Below are positions 53,392 through 64,000 of a stretch of 64,000 nt of DNA, piece by piece. Under the pieces are notes generated by a model. The model was given only the letters and a program-made list of their open reading frames with translations, did no database searches and was not told the DNA's origin. The stretch lies in the NCBI RefSeq assembly GCF_020873915.1, contig NZ_JAHWGP010000003.1, forward strand, positions 124,001-188,000. Reading direction: 5' to 3'. This DNA is from Streptomyces sp. DH5. GTDB lineage: Bacteria; Actinomycetota; Actinomycetes; Streptomycetales; Streptomycetaceae. Made by a program: the position numbers and the translations under genes. The first letter of the stretch is position 1. The number at the start of each line of letters is the position of its first letter.

Positions 53392-55989
53392 CTACTCGGA
53401 CGAGGGCGCCTCACCCTCGTCCGTACCGGTGGTCGCGTCCCCGTCGGTGGTGTCGTCCACGGCCACGTCGCCGTCGACTTCCTCCGCCTCGCGTCCCGCC
53501 TCGGCGTTACGGGCGATGCCGACGACGGCATCGCGCTTGCCCAGATTGATCAGTTGGACGCCCATGGTGTCACGGCCGGTTTCCCTGATCTCGTTGACTC
53601 GCGTACGAATCACACCACCCGACAGCGTGATGGCGAGAATTTCGTCGGTCTCCTCGACCACCAGCGCGCCGACGAGGGATCCGCGGTCCTCGACGATCTT
53701 GGCGGCCTTGATGCCGAGGCCGCCGCGTCCCTGGACGCGGTACTCGTCGACAGCGGTCCGCTTCGCGTACCCGCCGTCCGTAGCAGTGAACACGAACGTA
53801 CCGGGTCGAACAACATTCATCGAGAGCAGCTCGTCCCCCTCGCGGAAACTCATGCCCTTGACGCCCGAGGTCGCACGGCCCATGGGCCGCAGTGTGTCGT
53901 CCGTGGCCGTGAACCTGATCGACTGCGCCTTCTTGCTGATCAGCAGCAGATCGTCGTCGGCCGAGACGAGTTCGGCGCCGATCAGTTCGTCGTCGGTTCC
54001 ATCCTCCTGCTCCCGCAGGTTGATCGCGATCACACCGCCGGAGCGCGGCGAGTCGTAGTCCTTCAGCGGCGTCTTCTTCACCAGGCCCGCCTTGGTGGCC
54101 AGGACCAGGTACGGCACCGCCTCGTAGTCCCGGATCGCACGAATCTGGGCGATGGTCTCGTCCGGCTGGAAGGCCAGCAGGTTCGCCACGTGCTGCCCGC
54201 GCGCGTCGCGTCCGGCGTCGGGGAGCTCGTATGCCTTGACCCGGTAGACACGGCCCTTGTTGGTGAAGAACAGCAGCCAGTGGTGGGTGGTGGACACGAA
54301 GAAGTGGTTGACGATGTCGTCTTCCTTGAGCTTCGCGCCGCGCACGCCCTTGCCGCCGCGCTTCTGCGCCCGGTAGTCGTCGGTCTTGGTGCGCTTGATG
54401 TAGCCCCCGCGCGTGACCGTGACGACAATGTCCTCCTCGGCGATCAGGTCCTCGATGGACATGTCGCCCTCGTAGGGGATCAGCTTCGTCTTGCGGTCGT
54501 CGCCGTACTTCTCCACGATCGCGGCGAGTTCCTGGCTGACGATGCCGCGCTGGCGGACCGGGGAGGCGAGGATCTCGTTGTACTCGTTGATCTTCGTCTG
54601 GAGTTCGTCGTGCTCCTGGACGATCTTCTGGCGTTCCAGGGCGGCCAGCCGGCGCAGCTGCATCTCGAGGATGGCGTTGGCCTGGATGTCGTCGATCTCC
54701 AGGAGGTCCATCAGGCCCCCGCGCGCGATCTCGACCGTGTCACTCCGCCGGATCAGCGCGATGACCTCGTCGATGGCGTCCAGAGCCTTCAGCAGCCCGC
54801 GCAGGATGTGCGCCCGCTCCTCGGCCTTGCGCAGCCGGAAGCGCGTACGGCGGACGATGACCTCGATCTGGTGCGTCACCCAGTGCCGGATGAACGCGTC
54901 CAGGGACAGCGTGCGCGGCACGCCGTCGACCAGGGCCAGCATGTTGGCGCCGAAGTTGGTCTGCAGGTCGGTGTGCTTGTAGAGGTTGTTCAGGACGACC
55001 TTGGCGACCGCGTCCCGCTTCAGCACGATGACCAGGCGCTGACCGGTGCGCGAGGACGTCTCGTCGCGCACGTCGGCGATGCCGCCGATCTTGCCGTCCT
55101 TCACCAGGTCGGCGATCTTCTGTGCCAGGTTGTCGGGGTTGGTCTGGTACGGCAGCTCCGTGACCACCAGGCACTGGCGGTTCTGGATCTCCTCGACCTC
55201 GACCACCGCGCGCATGGTGATCGAACCGCGGCCCGTGCGGTACGCCTCCTCGATGCCCTTGCGGCCGACCACGAGGGCGCCGGTCGGGAAGTCGGGGCCC
55301 TTGATCCGCTCGATCAGCGCGTCCAGGAGCTCCTCGTGGGAGGCCTCCGGGTTCTCCAGGTACCACTGGGCGCCGGCCGCGACCTCGCGCAGGTTGTGCG
55401 GCGGGATGTTGGTCGCCATACCGACCGCGATCCCGGCCGAGCCGTTGATCAGCAGGTTCGGGAAGCGGGCCGGCAGGACGGTCGGCTCCTGGGAGCGGCC
55501 GTCGTAGTTGTCCGTGAAGTCGACGGTCTCCTCGTCGATGTCACGGACCATCTCCATCGACAGCGGCGCCATCTTGCACTCGGTGTAGCGCATCGCCGCC
55601 GCCGGGTCGTTGCCCGGGGAACCGAAGTTGCCGTTGGAGTCCACCAGCGGCATCCGCATCGACCACGGCTGCGCCAGGCGGACCAGCGCGTCGTAGATCG
55701 AGGAGTCGCCGTGCGGGTGGTAGTTGCCCATGACGTCGCCGACCACGCGGGCGCACTTGTAGAAGCCGCGCTCGGGGCGGTAGCCGCCGTCGTACATGGC
55801 GTACAGCACACGCCGGTGGACGGGCTTGAGGCCGTCGCGGACGTCGGGCAGCGCACGCGAGACGATGACGGACATCGCGTAGTCGAGGTACGAGCGCTGC
55901 ATCTCCGTCTCGAGCCCGACGGGCTCGACGCGCATGGCGGACGCTTCCACGTCCTCGAGAGGCGTGACGGGGGGGTTCTCGTCGGTCAT
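53392..55989 (-). CDS. gyrA: DNA gyrase subunit A
   Basis: 865 residues. Breakage-reunion domain with active-site Tyr135 (AAMRYTE). In the quinolone-determining region ([20 protein letters not shown]), Ser96 and Asp100 correspond to E. coli Ser83 and Asp87 and are unmutated. The C-terminal wrapping domain carries the GyrA box QKRGGKG, and the extreme C-terminus is acidic. With GyrB it introduces negative supercoils. It lies about 40 bp downstream of gyrB in the same operon. Confidence 0.98.
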   Translation of the reverse strand: MTDENPPVTPLEDVEASAMRVEPVGLETEMQRSYLDYAMSVIVSRALPDVRDGLKPVHRRVLYAMYDGGYRPERGFYKCARVVGDVMGNYHPHGDSSIYDALVRLAQPWSMRMPLVDSNGNFGSPGNDPAAAMRYTECKMAPLSMEMVRDIDEETVDFTDNYDGRSQEPTVLPARFPNLLINGSAGIAVGMATNIPPHNLREVAAGAQWYLENPEASHEELLDALIERIKGPDFPTGALVVGRKGIEEAYRTGRGSITMRAVVEVEEIQNRQCLVVTELPYQTNPDNLAQKIADLVKDGKIGGIADVRDETSSRTGQRLVIVLKRDAVAKVVLNNLYKHTDLQTNFGANMLALVDGVPRTLSLDAFIRHWVTHQIEVIVRRTRFRLRKAEERAHILRGLLKALDAIDEVIALIRRSDTVEIARGGLMDLLEIDDIQANAILEMQLRRLAALERQKIVQEHDELQTKINEYNEILASPVRQRGIVSQELAAIVEKYGDDRKTKLIPYEGDMSIEDLIAEEDIVVTVTRGGYIKRTKTDDYRAQKRGGKGVRGAKLKEDDIVNHFFVSTTHHWLLFFTNKGRVYRVKAYELPDAGRDARGQHVANLLAFQPDETIAQIRAIRDYEAVPYLVLATKAGLVKKTPLKDYDSPRSGGVIAINLREQEDGTDDELIGAELVSADDDLLLISKKAQSIRFTATDDTLRPMGRATSGVKGMSFREGDELLSMNVVRPGTFVFTATDGGYAKRTAVDEYRVQGRGGLGIKAAKIVEDRGSLVGALVVEETDEILAITLSGGVIRTRVNEIRETGRDTMGVQLINLGKRDAVVGIARNAEAGREAEEVDGDVAVDDTTDGDATTGTDEGEAPSSE

Positions 55990-56031
55990 TGCTGGTGAAG
56001 ATCCTTCCTGGTGCGGTCAGCTGAGACCGAC

Positions 56032-58525
<2,494 letters not shown>

Positions 58526-59068
58526 TCACCCGTACGTGTCACCGGGACCCGTGCTTCCGGGGGCGCGCAGCGGCCCGAACCGGCGAGCGGGGCCGACGGG
58601 ACCGACCACCTTGATCAACCGCACCCTGCCGTGGCCGAGGTCCTCGTTCAGCCGCGCGACCAGCGTCGGAGCGAGCAGCCGCAGATTCGTCGCCCAGGCC
58701 GTCGAGTCGCAGCGCACCACCAGCACCCGCTCGTCCTCGTCGTACCGCTCCGGCTCGCAGTGCTTGGCCAGGTCCTCACCGACGATCTCCGGCCAGCGCC
58801 CCATCACCCCGCCCACCGCGGCCGGGGCCTCCCAGCCGCGCTCGGTGAGCAACCGGTTGATCGCGGCGCCCAGCGCCATCGGGTCGCGCCGGTCGGCGCG
58901 CGCTCCGGAGCGCGGACCGCCTCGCTCCGGCTGCTTCTTCCACTGCGCCGCGTCGCCGCGCGCGCGTGCCGCCTCCTTGGCGGCCCGCAACGCCACGCGC
59001 GCGAGATCCACACCGGAGGGCTCGGGGGCCTTCCCGGCACCGCTCCCCGGCACCTCCTGCCCGCTCAT
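58526..59068 (-). CDS. DUF721 family protein downstream of recF
   Basis: 180 residues, with the ATG overlapping the recF stop (ATGA). A basic N-terminal region ([25 protein letters not shown]) precedes the DUF721 domain ([63 protein letters not shown]). The order dnaA–dnaN–recF–DUF721–gyrB is conserved (Rv0004 in M. tuberculosis). The domain is related to DciA, which loads or stabilises the replicative helicase in many bacteria, so a role in replication is likely. Confidence 0.92.
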   Translation of the reverse strand: MSGQEVPGSGAGKAPEPSGVDLARVALRAAKEAARARGDAAQWKKQPERGGPRSGARADRRDPMALGAAINRLLTERGWEAPAAVGGVMGRWPEIVGEDLAKHCEPERYDEDERVLVVRCDSTAWATNLRLLAPTLVARLNEDLGHGRVRLIKVVGPVGPARRFGPLRAPGSTGPGDTYG

Positions 59069-60186
59069 ACCCGCTCCACCGTCCCCTCGGCCACGGCGAA
59101 CCGCGTACCCGCCAGCACCTGAGGCACGTCGTCGTCGACGGCCGCGGTCACCAGCACCTGCTCCCCCGCGGCGACCAGCTCGGCCAGCCGCTCACGGCGC
59201 CGCGTGTCCAGCTCGGCGAACACGTCGTCGAGCACCAGCACCGGCTCGTTGCCCTCGGCGCGCAGCAGTTCGTACGAGGCCAGCCGCAGCGCCAGCGCGT
59301 AGGACCAGGACTCGCCGTGCGAGGCGTAGCCCTTGGCGGGCAGCCGGCCCAGCTTGAGGAGAAGGTCGTCGCGGTGCGGGCCGACCAGGGTGACACCCCG
59401 CTCGATCTCCTGCTTGCGTGCCTCCGCGAGCGCGGCCGTCAGCTGCTCGAAGAGGTCCTCACGCGTGTGCGCCTCGCCGGGCGCGGACGGCCTGTACTCC
59501 AGGGCGAGGGGTCCGCCGCCGGGCGCGAGCTGCTCGTACGCCTTGTCGGCCAGCGGCTGGAGCGCGCCGATCAGATCCAGCCGCTGCGCCAGGAGCTCGG
59601 CGCCCGCCCGCGCGAGATGCTGGTCCCACACGTCGAGCGTGGACAGGTCGAGGGTGCGCCCGCCGTGCCGGCGGGCCAGCGCGGCCGACTTCAGCAGGGT
59701 GTTGCGCTGTTTGAGCACCCGGTCGTAGTCGGAGCGGACCCCGGCCATGCGCGGCGAACGTGCGGTGATCAGCTCGTCGAGGAAACGGCGCCGCTCACCG
59801 GGATCACCCTTGATCAGCGCGAGGTCCTCGGGCGCGAACAGCACCGTCCGGACGATCCCCAGCACGTCCCGGGGCCTCACCTGGGAGGACTTGTTGATGC
59901 GGGCACGGTTGGCGCGGCCCGGGTTCAGCTCCAGTTCGACCAGTTGCTGCCGCTCGCCCTGACGGACCTGGGCGCGGATGATCGCGCGGTCGGCACCCAT
60001 GCGGACCAGCGGGGCGTCGGAGGAGACCCGGTGGCTGCCGAGGGTGGCGAGGTAGCCGACCGCCTCGACGAGGTTCGTCTTGCCCTGTCCGTTGGGGCCG
60101 ACGAAGGCCGTCACTCCCGGGTCGAGCGGGACCTCGACCCGGGAGTAGGAGCGGAAGTCGGCCAGCGACAGATGCGTGACGTGCAT
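59065..60186 (-). CDS. recF: DNA repair and replication protein RecF
   Basis: 373 residues. SMC/ABC-type ATPase with Walker [21 protein letters not shown] near the N-terminus, a signature region ([21 protein letters not shown]) and Walker [15 protein letters not shown]. It loads RecA at single-strand gaps with RecO and RecR. Translationally coupled to the DUF721 gene; a GGGAGGT lies 13 bases before the ATG. Confidence 0.97.
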   Translation of the reverse strand: MHVTHLSLADFRSYSRVEVPLDPGVTAFVGPNGQGKTNLVEAVGYLATLGSHRVSSDAPLVRMGADRAIIRAQVRQGERQQLVELELNPGRANRARINKSSQVRPRDVLGIVRTVLFAPEDLALIKGDPGERRRFLDELITARSPRMAGVRSDYDRVLKQRNTLLKSAALARRHGGRTLDLSTLDVWDQHLARAGAELLAQRLDLIGALQPLADKAYEQLAPGGGPLALEYRPSAPGEAHTREDLFEQLTAALAEARKQEIERGVTLVGPHRDDLLLKLGRLPAKGYASHGESWSYALALRLASYELLRAEGNEPVLVLDDVFAELDTRRRERLAELVAAGEQVLVTAAVDDDVPQVLAGTRFAVAEGTVERV

Positions 60187-60258
60187 GGTCGTTTCGCCGA
60201 CCTCCCGCGGCGGTGCGGACCGCCGAACGGCCCTGTGGATACGTGCGTTTCCTGTGGG

Positions 60259-61134
60259 TTACTTCTTCTCGACCGCGTGACCGCCGAACTGGTTCCGCAG
60301 CGCCGCGATCATCTTCATCTGCGGCGAGTCGTCCTGCCGGGAGGCGAACCGCGCGAACAGCGAGGCGGTGATCGCCGGCAGCGGCACCGCGTGGTCGATC
60401 GCCGCCTCCACGGTCCAGCGTCCCTCGCCGGAGTCCTGTGCGTAACCCCGGAGCCCTTCCAGGTGCTCGTCCTCGTCGAGCGCGTCCACCGCGAGGTCCA
60501 GCAGCCAGGAACGGATGACGGTGCCCTCCTGCCAGGAGCGGAACACCTCCCGCACGTCGGTCACCGAGTCGACCTTCTCGAGCAGCTCCCAGCCCTCGGC
60601 GTAGGCCTGCATCATGGCGTACTCGATGCCGTTGTGGACCATCTTCGCGAAGTGGCCCGCGCCCACCCTGCCCGCGTGCACCGAACCGAAGTCGCCCTCC
60701 GGCTTGAGGGCGTCGAATATCGGCTGCACCTTGGCGACGTCCCCCTCATCGCCTCCGTACATCAGCGCGTAGCCGTTCTCCAGGCCCCAGACGCCGCCGG
60801 AGACACCGCAGTCGACGAAGCCGATGCCCCTGGCCGCCAGCTGCTCGGCGTGCTTCTCGTCGTCCGTCCAGCGGGAGTTGCCGCCGTCCACGACGACGTC
60901 ACCCGGCTCGAGCAGCCCGGCGAGCTCGTCGATGGTGGACTGGGTCGGCCCGCCGGCCGGGACCATCACCCACACCACACGCGGGCCGCTGAGCTTGCTC
61001 ACAAGCTCCGGCAGGCTGTGGACGTCGGCGAGGTCCGGGTTGCGGTCGTATCCGAAGACGGTGTGACCTGCGCGGCGGATCCGCTCGCGCATGTTGCCGC
61101 CCATCTTGCCGAGGCCGACGAGACCGAGCTCCAT
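60259..61134 (-). CDS. gnd: 6-phosphogluconate dehydrogenase, short (decarboxylating) type
   Basis: 291 residues, much shorter than the 470-residue E. coli enzyme. NAD(P)-binding MELGLVGLGKMGGNMRERIRRAGHTVFGYDRNP, substrate-binding DCGVSGGVWGLENGYALMYGG and catalytic VGAGHFAKMVHNGIEYAMMQ. It converts 6-phosphogluconate to ribulose 5-phosphate with reduction of NAD(P). Placement between dnaN and recF is characteristic of streptomycetes. AAGGA lies upstream of the ATG. Confidence 0.95.
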   Translation of the reverse strand: MELGLVGLGKMGGNMRERIRRAGHTVFGYDRNPDLADVHSLPELVSKLSGPRVVWVMVPAGGPTQSTIDELAGLLEPGDVVVDGGNSRWTDDEKHAEQLAARGIGFVDCGVSGGVWGLENGYALMYGGDEGDVAKVQPIFDALKPEGDFGSVHAGRVGAGHFAKMVHNGIEYAMMQAYAEGWELLEKVDSVTDVREVFRSWQEGTVIRSWLLDLAVDALDEDEHLEGLRGYAQDSGEGRWTVEAAIDHAVPLPAITASLFARFASRQDDSPQMKMIAALRNQFGGHAVEKK

Positions 61135-61273
61135 CAGTTGAGTTCCTTAGGTATGCGACGTGGCGTGACGGCACTTACGTACCGGCGTCCGAGCCTAAAC
61201 CCGGACGCTCGCGCACATCTGTGGGCATACGCGCTCACACGCACGCCCGCACCCGCGGCTTCGGGCCGGCTGC

Positions 61274-62404
61274 TCAGCCGCTGAGCCGCACCGGCATGAT
61301 CAGGTACTTGTAGGCCTCGTCCGCCTCCGCGTCCACGGCCGCCCGGCCGCTGAGCAGCGCCGGCTTGGTGGACGTGGTGAACGACAGCTGGGCCACCGGC
61401 GAGTCGATGGCGCTCAGACCGTCCAGCAGGAACGTCGGGTTGAAGGCGATCGAGATGTCGTCGCCCTCCAGCTGGGCGTCGACCCTTTCCACAGCCTGTG
61501 CGTCGTCGCTGGAACCGGCCTCCAGGATGAGCACGCCCTGCTCGAAGCTCAGCCGCACCGGGGTGTTGCGCTCGGCGACCAGGGCCACGCGCTTGACGGC
61601 CTCCACGAAGGGCGCGGTCTCGATCACGGCGACGCTGTTGAACTCCGTCGGGAACAGCGTCCGGTACTTCGGGAGGTCGCCCTCCAGCAGCCGCGTGGTG
61701 GTGCGGCGGCCGGCGCCTTCGAAACCGATCAGGCCTTCGCCCGCGCCCGAACCGGACAGCGCCAGGATGACCTGGTCACCGCTGGTCAGCGCCTTGGCGG
61801 TGTCCTGGAGCGTCTTGGCGGGCACCAGGGCGACCGCGGAGACGTCCGGGTTCTCCGGCTTCCACAGGAACTCGCGGACCGCGAAGCGGTAGCGGTCGGT
61901 GGAGGCGAGGGTGACGGTGTCGCCCTCGATCTCGATGCGCACACCGGTGAGGACGGGCAGCGTGTCGTCACGGCCGGCCGCGATGGCCACCTGCTGCACG
62001 GCGGAGGCGAAGACCTCGCCGGGGACCGTGCCCGTCGCGTTCGGCATCTGCGGCAGTGCCGGGTATTCCTCCACAGGCAGTGTGTGGAGCGTGAACCGTG
62101 AGGAGCCGCAGACCACCGTCGCCCGTACACCGTCTGTGGAGATCTCCACCGGCCGGTTGGGCAGGGCGCGGGAGATGTCGGCCAGCAGCCGACCGGAGAC
62201 CAGGACGGTGCCCTCCTCCTCGACCTCGGCCTCCACCGACACCCGCGCGGAGACCTCGTAGTCGAAGCTGGACAGGCTGAGCTGGCCCTGCTCGGCCTTC
62301 AGCAGCAGGCCGGCGAGGACAGGGGCCGGCGGACGGGCCGGGAGGCTGCGCGCCGCCCAGGCCACTGCCTCCGCGAGTACGTCGCGTTCCACCCGGATCT
62401 TCAC
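61274..62404 (-). CDS. dnaN: DNA polymerase III sliding clamp (beta subunit)
   Basis: 376 residues from a GTG with AGGAGG eight bases upstream (VKIRVERDVLAEAVAWAARSLP). Three clamp domains are visible; conserved segments include LPVLTGVRIEIEGDTVTLASTDRYRFAVREF and the C-terminal YLIMPVRLSG. It encircles DNA and tethers polymerase III. First gene after oriC, transcribed away from it. Confidence 0.97.
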   Translation of the reverse strand: MKIRVERDVLAEAVAWAARSLPARPPAPVLAGLLLKAEQGQLSLSSFDYEVSARVSVEAEVEEEGTVLVSGRLLADISRALPNRPVEISTDGVRATVVCGSSRFTLHTLPVEEYPALPQMPNATGTVPGEVFASAVQQVAIAAGRDDTLPVLTGVRIEIEGDTVTLASTDRYRFAVREFLWKPENPDVSAVALVPAKTLQDTAKALTSGDQVILALSGSGAGEGLIGFEGAGRRTTTRLLEGDLPKYRTLFPTEFNSVAVIETAPFVEAVKRVALVAERNTPVRLSFEQGVLILEAGSSDDAQAVERVDAQLEGDDISIAFNPTFLLDGLSAIDSPVAQLSFTTSTKPALLSGRAAVDAEADEAYKYLIMPVRLSG

Positions 62405-63230
62405 TGTTGCCGCCTCCTGCTGTTGCCGGCGCTTCCCGCCCTGCCTGGCTTCGTCGTCTGACTCGGTGTCGTCGGCCCTCGAGTGGGGAAGGACACCGGG
62501 ACCAGTCTGACGCACCGCACTGACAGTAGGTGCCCGTCGGGGTCAAGTCGCGACGAGGGGCAGCCGGGGCCGATACAGCGAGTTGTGCACAGGACCCCCT
62601 TCGAAACGGATTCCTCGCTCTCTCTAGTTGGGAGTAGTAGTAGGGGCTGTGGATACCGTGGATAACCTCGTTTTCCCAGCTCAGGGCAGTGATTTTGTCC
62701 ACGGGGCCTGTGGGCGGAGCCCGTGGACAACCAGGGGTATCTGTGGAGAACAGAAAGTTCTGCACACAGCGTGCACAGGGAGGGCCGACTTCTCCCCAAC
62801 TTCGTCCCCAGGTTCGCGGCCCTTTCCCACAGCCCCTTGCGGCAGCACGGTGTGACGCCTTTCACTCGGTCCGGTGAGGAGGCGCGTCGCGTTGCCGAAC
62901 AGTGGACAGCCATGTGGAGAAGCAGGCAATCACTGGGGACAACCGGCTCCAGCCTGTGGGTTGTCCGTGGACAACTTGATGCACAGGCTGTGGGCCGCCG
63001 CTCTGTCCACAGCCTGTGGAGATCGTTCGTCCACGAATCCACAGGGCGTTGACCTGGGTGGATGGTGCGCAAGTCCATCATGCTGTGGACAAGATCGGGA
63101 CAACCTCCCGGTCCCCAGCATGTGGACGGGAGAAAGTCACCGAATCTGTGGAGGACGGCCGTAACCCGGTCTCGGCATCGAACAGTCCGGGGGCGGGGGA
63201 CGCAGGACGAACAGCCACGGGACGAGGGAC
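62405..63230. other. oriC: Chromosomal replication origin oriC
   Basis: The dnaA–dnaN gap is packed with DnaA boxes ((T/C)T(G/A)TCCACA and variants) in both orientations. Clear ones: 62583–62591, 62648–62656, 62657–62665, 62695–62703, 62722–62730, 62742–62750, 62913–62921, 62966–62974, 63003–63011, 63015–63023, 63084–63092 (exact TTGTCCACA on the minus strand), 63121–63129 and 63147–63155. Weaker ones: 62901–62909, 62961–62969, 63027–63035 and 63035–63043. About 17 in all, the number expected for a Streptomyces origin. As usual for these origins there is no long AT-rich unwinding tract. Short open frames here are not genes. Confidence 0.97.
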
Positions 63231-63280
63231 GCACGACGAAGGGCGCCCCCGGATCCCTCCGGGGGCGCCCTTCGTCGTGC
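63231..63280 (-). terminator. Terminator of dnaA at the oriC border
   Basis: A perfect 23-bp stem (GCACGACGAAGGGCGCCCCC + GGA and its complement) with loop TCCC begins 12 bp past the dnaA stop. It should prevent dnaA transcription from running into the origin. Confidence 0.88.
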
Positions 63281-63291
63281 TGTGAATGCCG

Positions 63292-64000
63292 TCAGCCGGC
63301 CTTGATGCGGTTGGTGAGCTCGGTGACCTGGTTGTAGATCGAGCGCCGCTCCGCCATCAGATTGCGGATCTTCCGGTCGGCGTGCATGACCGTGGTGTGG
63401 TCGCGGCCGCCGAACAGCGCGCCGATCTTCGGCAGCGACAGGTCCGTCAGCTCCCGGCACAGGTACATGGCGATCTGCCGCGCGGTCACCAGTGCGCGTC
63501 CGCGTGAGGTGCCGCAGAGGTCCTCCACCGTCAGCCCGAAGTAGTCCGCGGTCGCGCCCATGATGGCCGCCGAGGTGATCTCCGGAGCCGAGTCGTCGCC
63601 CCCGGGCATCAGATCCTTCAGGACGATCTCCGTCAGCCCCAGGTCCACCGGCTGCCGGTTGAGCGAGGCGAACGCCGTCACCCGGATCAGCGCGCCCTCC
63701 AGCTCACGGATGTTGCGCGAGATCCGGGAGGCGATGAACTCCAGCACCTCCGGCGGGGCGTTCAGCTGTTCCTGCACGGCCTTCTTGCGCAGGATCGCGA
63801 TGCGCGTCTCCAGTTCCGGAGGCTGGACGTCGGTGATCAGACCCCACTCGAAACGGTTCCGCAGCCGGTCCTCCAACGTGACCAGCTGCTTGGGCGGCCG
63901 GTCGCTGGAGAGGACGATCTGCTTGTTGGCGTTGTGAAGCGTGTTGAAGGTGTGGAAGAACTCCTCCTGCGTCGACTCCTTGTCCGCGAGGAACTGGATG
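63292..64000 (-). CDS. dnaA: Chromosomal replication initiator DnaA, C-terminal part
   Basis: Partial; the 5' portion lies beyond the window. About 235 residues are visible: the end of the AAA+ domain ([43 protein letters not shown], with the sensor and arginine-finger region RLRNRF), the lid ([21 protein letters not shown]), and domain IV with the DNA-binding signature [15 protein letters not shown]. It binds the DnaA boxes in the adjacent oriC and opens the origin. Confidence 0.98.
   Translation of the reverse strand, partial: IQFLADKESTQEEFFHTFNTLHNANKQIVLSSDRPPKQLVTLEDRLRNRFEWGLITDVQPPELETRIAILRKKAVQEQLNAPPEVLEFIASRISRNIRELEGALIRVTAFASLNRQPVDLGLTEIVLKDLMPGGDDSAPEITSAAIMGATADYFGLTVEDLCGTSRGRALVTARQIAMYLCRELTDLSLPKIGALFGGRDHTTVMHADRKIRNLMAERRSIYNQVTELTNRIKAG

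Noticed and set aside
54300-54420. Intein or insertion in gyrA
   Set aside because: gyrA is uninterrupted and of normal length, with the active-site Tyr and GyrA box in place.
53281-55998. Long plus-strand open frame (905 codons) opposite gyrA
   Set aside because: It is antisense to an unmistakable gyrA and exists only because of GC-rich third-position bias; its translation is low-complexity and matches nothing.
62583-63164. Short open frames within oriC
   Set aside because: They overlap the DnaA-box array, have no ribosome sites and differ in composition from the genes.

Overview
The window is about 64 kb of very GC-rich actinobacterial DNA from beside the chromosomal replication origin of a Streptomyces. 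The evidence is the order dnaA–oriC–dnaN–gnd–recF–DUF721–gyrB–gyrA, Streptomyces-type parS sites (GTTTCACGTGAAAC), CrgA, two class E sortases, the bacterial proteasome activator Bpa, a gamma-butyrolactone (AfsA/ScbR-type) signalling locus, and almost no TTA codons. All positions and motifs were read by eye; no database search was possible.

Layout, left to right. 1–9.5 kb: the C-terminal part of a Ser/Thr kinase, Bpa, a secreted/anchored protein, a quinone oxidoreductase, a DrrAB-like ABC exporter, a TrkA-type K+ channel, and moeA with a mobA–DUF6457 fusion. 9.5–13.8 kb: the branched-chain 2-oxoacid dehydrogenase operon bkdABC, divergent from an Lrp/AsnC regulator. 13.8–24.7 kb: phenylacetate catabolism (TetR regulator, paaH, paaN, paaABCDE), interrupted by a SpoU methyltransferase and an HTTM/DUF5819 membrane pair. 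A 14-bp operator (ACCGAACGATCGGT type) recurs upstream of paaA, between paaH and paaN, and in a variant form upstream of bkdA, so one TetR protein may control all three. 24.7–27.5 kb: rhodanese, J-domain-like and DUF2252 proteins. 27.8–30.7 kb: a gamma-butyrolactone cassette made of a ScbR-like receptor, a divergent AfsA-like synthase and a coupled SDR protein. It has an ARE-like operator over the synthase promoter and an in-frame TTA (bldA) codon in the synthase gene. This is the most accessory-looking and most interesting part of the window.

31–52.5 kb: tRNA-Leu, then the conserved actinobacterial growth and cell-wall block fhaA–fhaB–pstP–rodA–pbpA–pknB, two sortases, trpG, a small membrane protein, a DUF881 protein and crgA. 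These are followed by a DnaA-box cluster outside oriC, a rhomboid protease, a cyclophilin, a DUF5324 protein, a parS site beside a long hairpin, tRNA-Ala, an HTH regulator under a perfect 24-bp palindrome, a tail-anchored kinase, secreted proteins, a DLW-39 peptide and tRNA-Ile. 52.5–64 kb: DUF3566, gyrA, gyrB, DUF721, recF, gnd, dnaN, oriC and the 3' part of dnaA, all transcribed away from the origin.

Many neighbouring genes overlap by ATGA, GTGA or TGATG and so are probably translationally coupled: bkdABC, paaABCDE, paaH–tetR, mobA–moeA, HTTM–DUF5819, afsA–SDR, rodA–pbpA, trpG–sortase and recF–DUF721.
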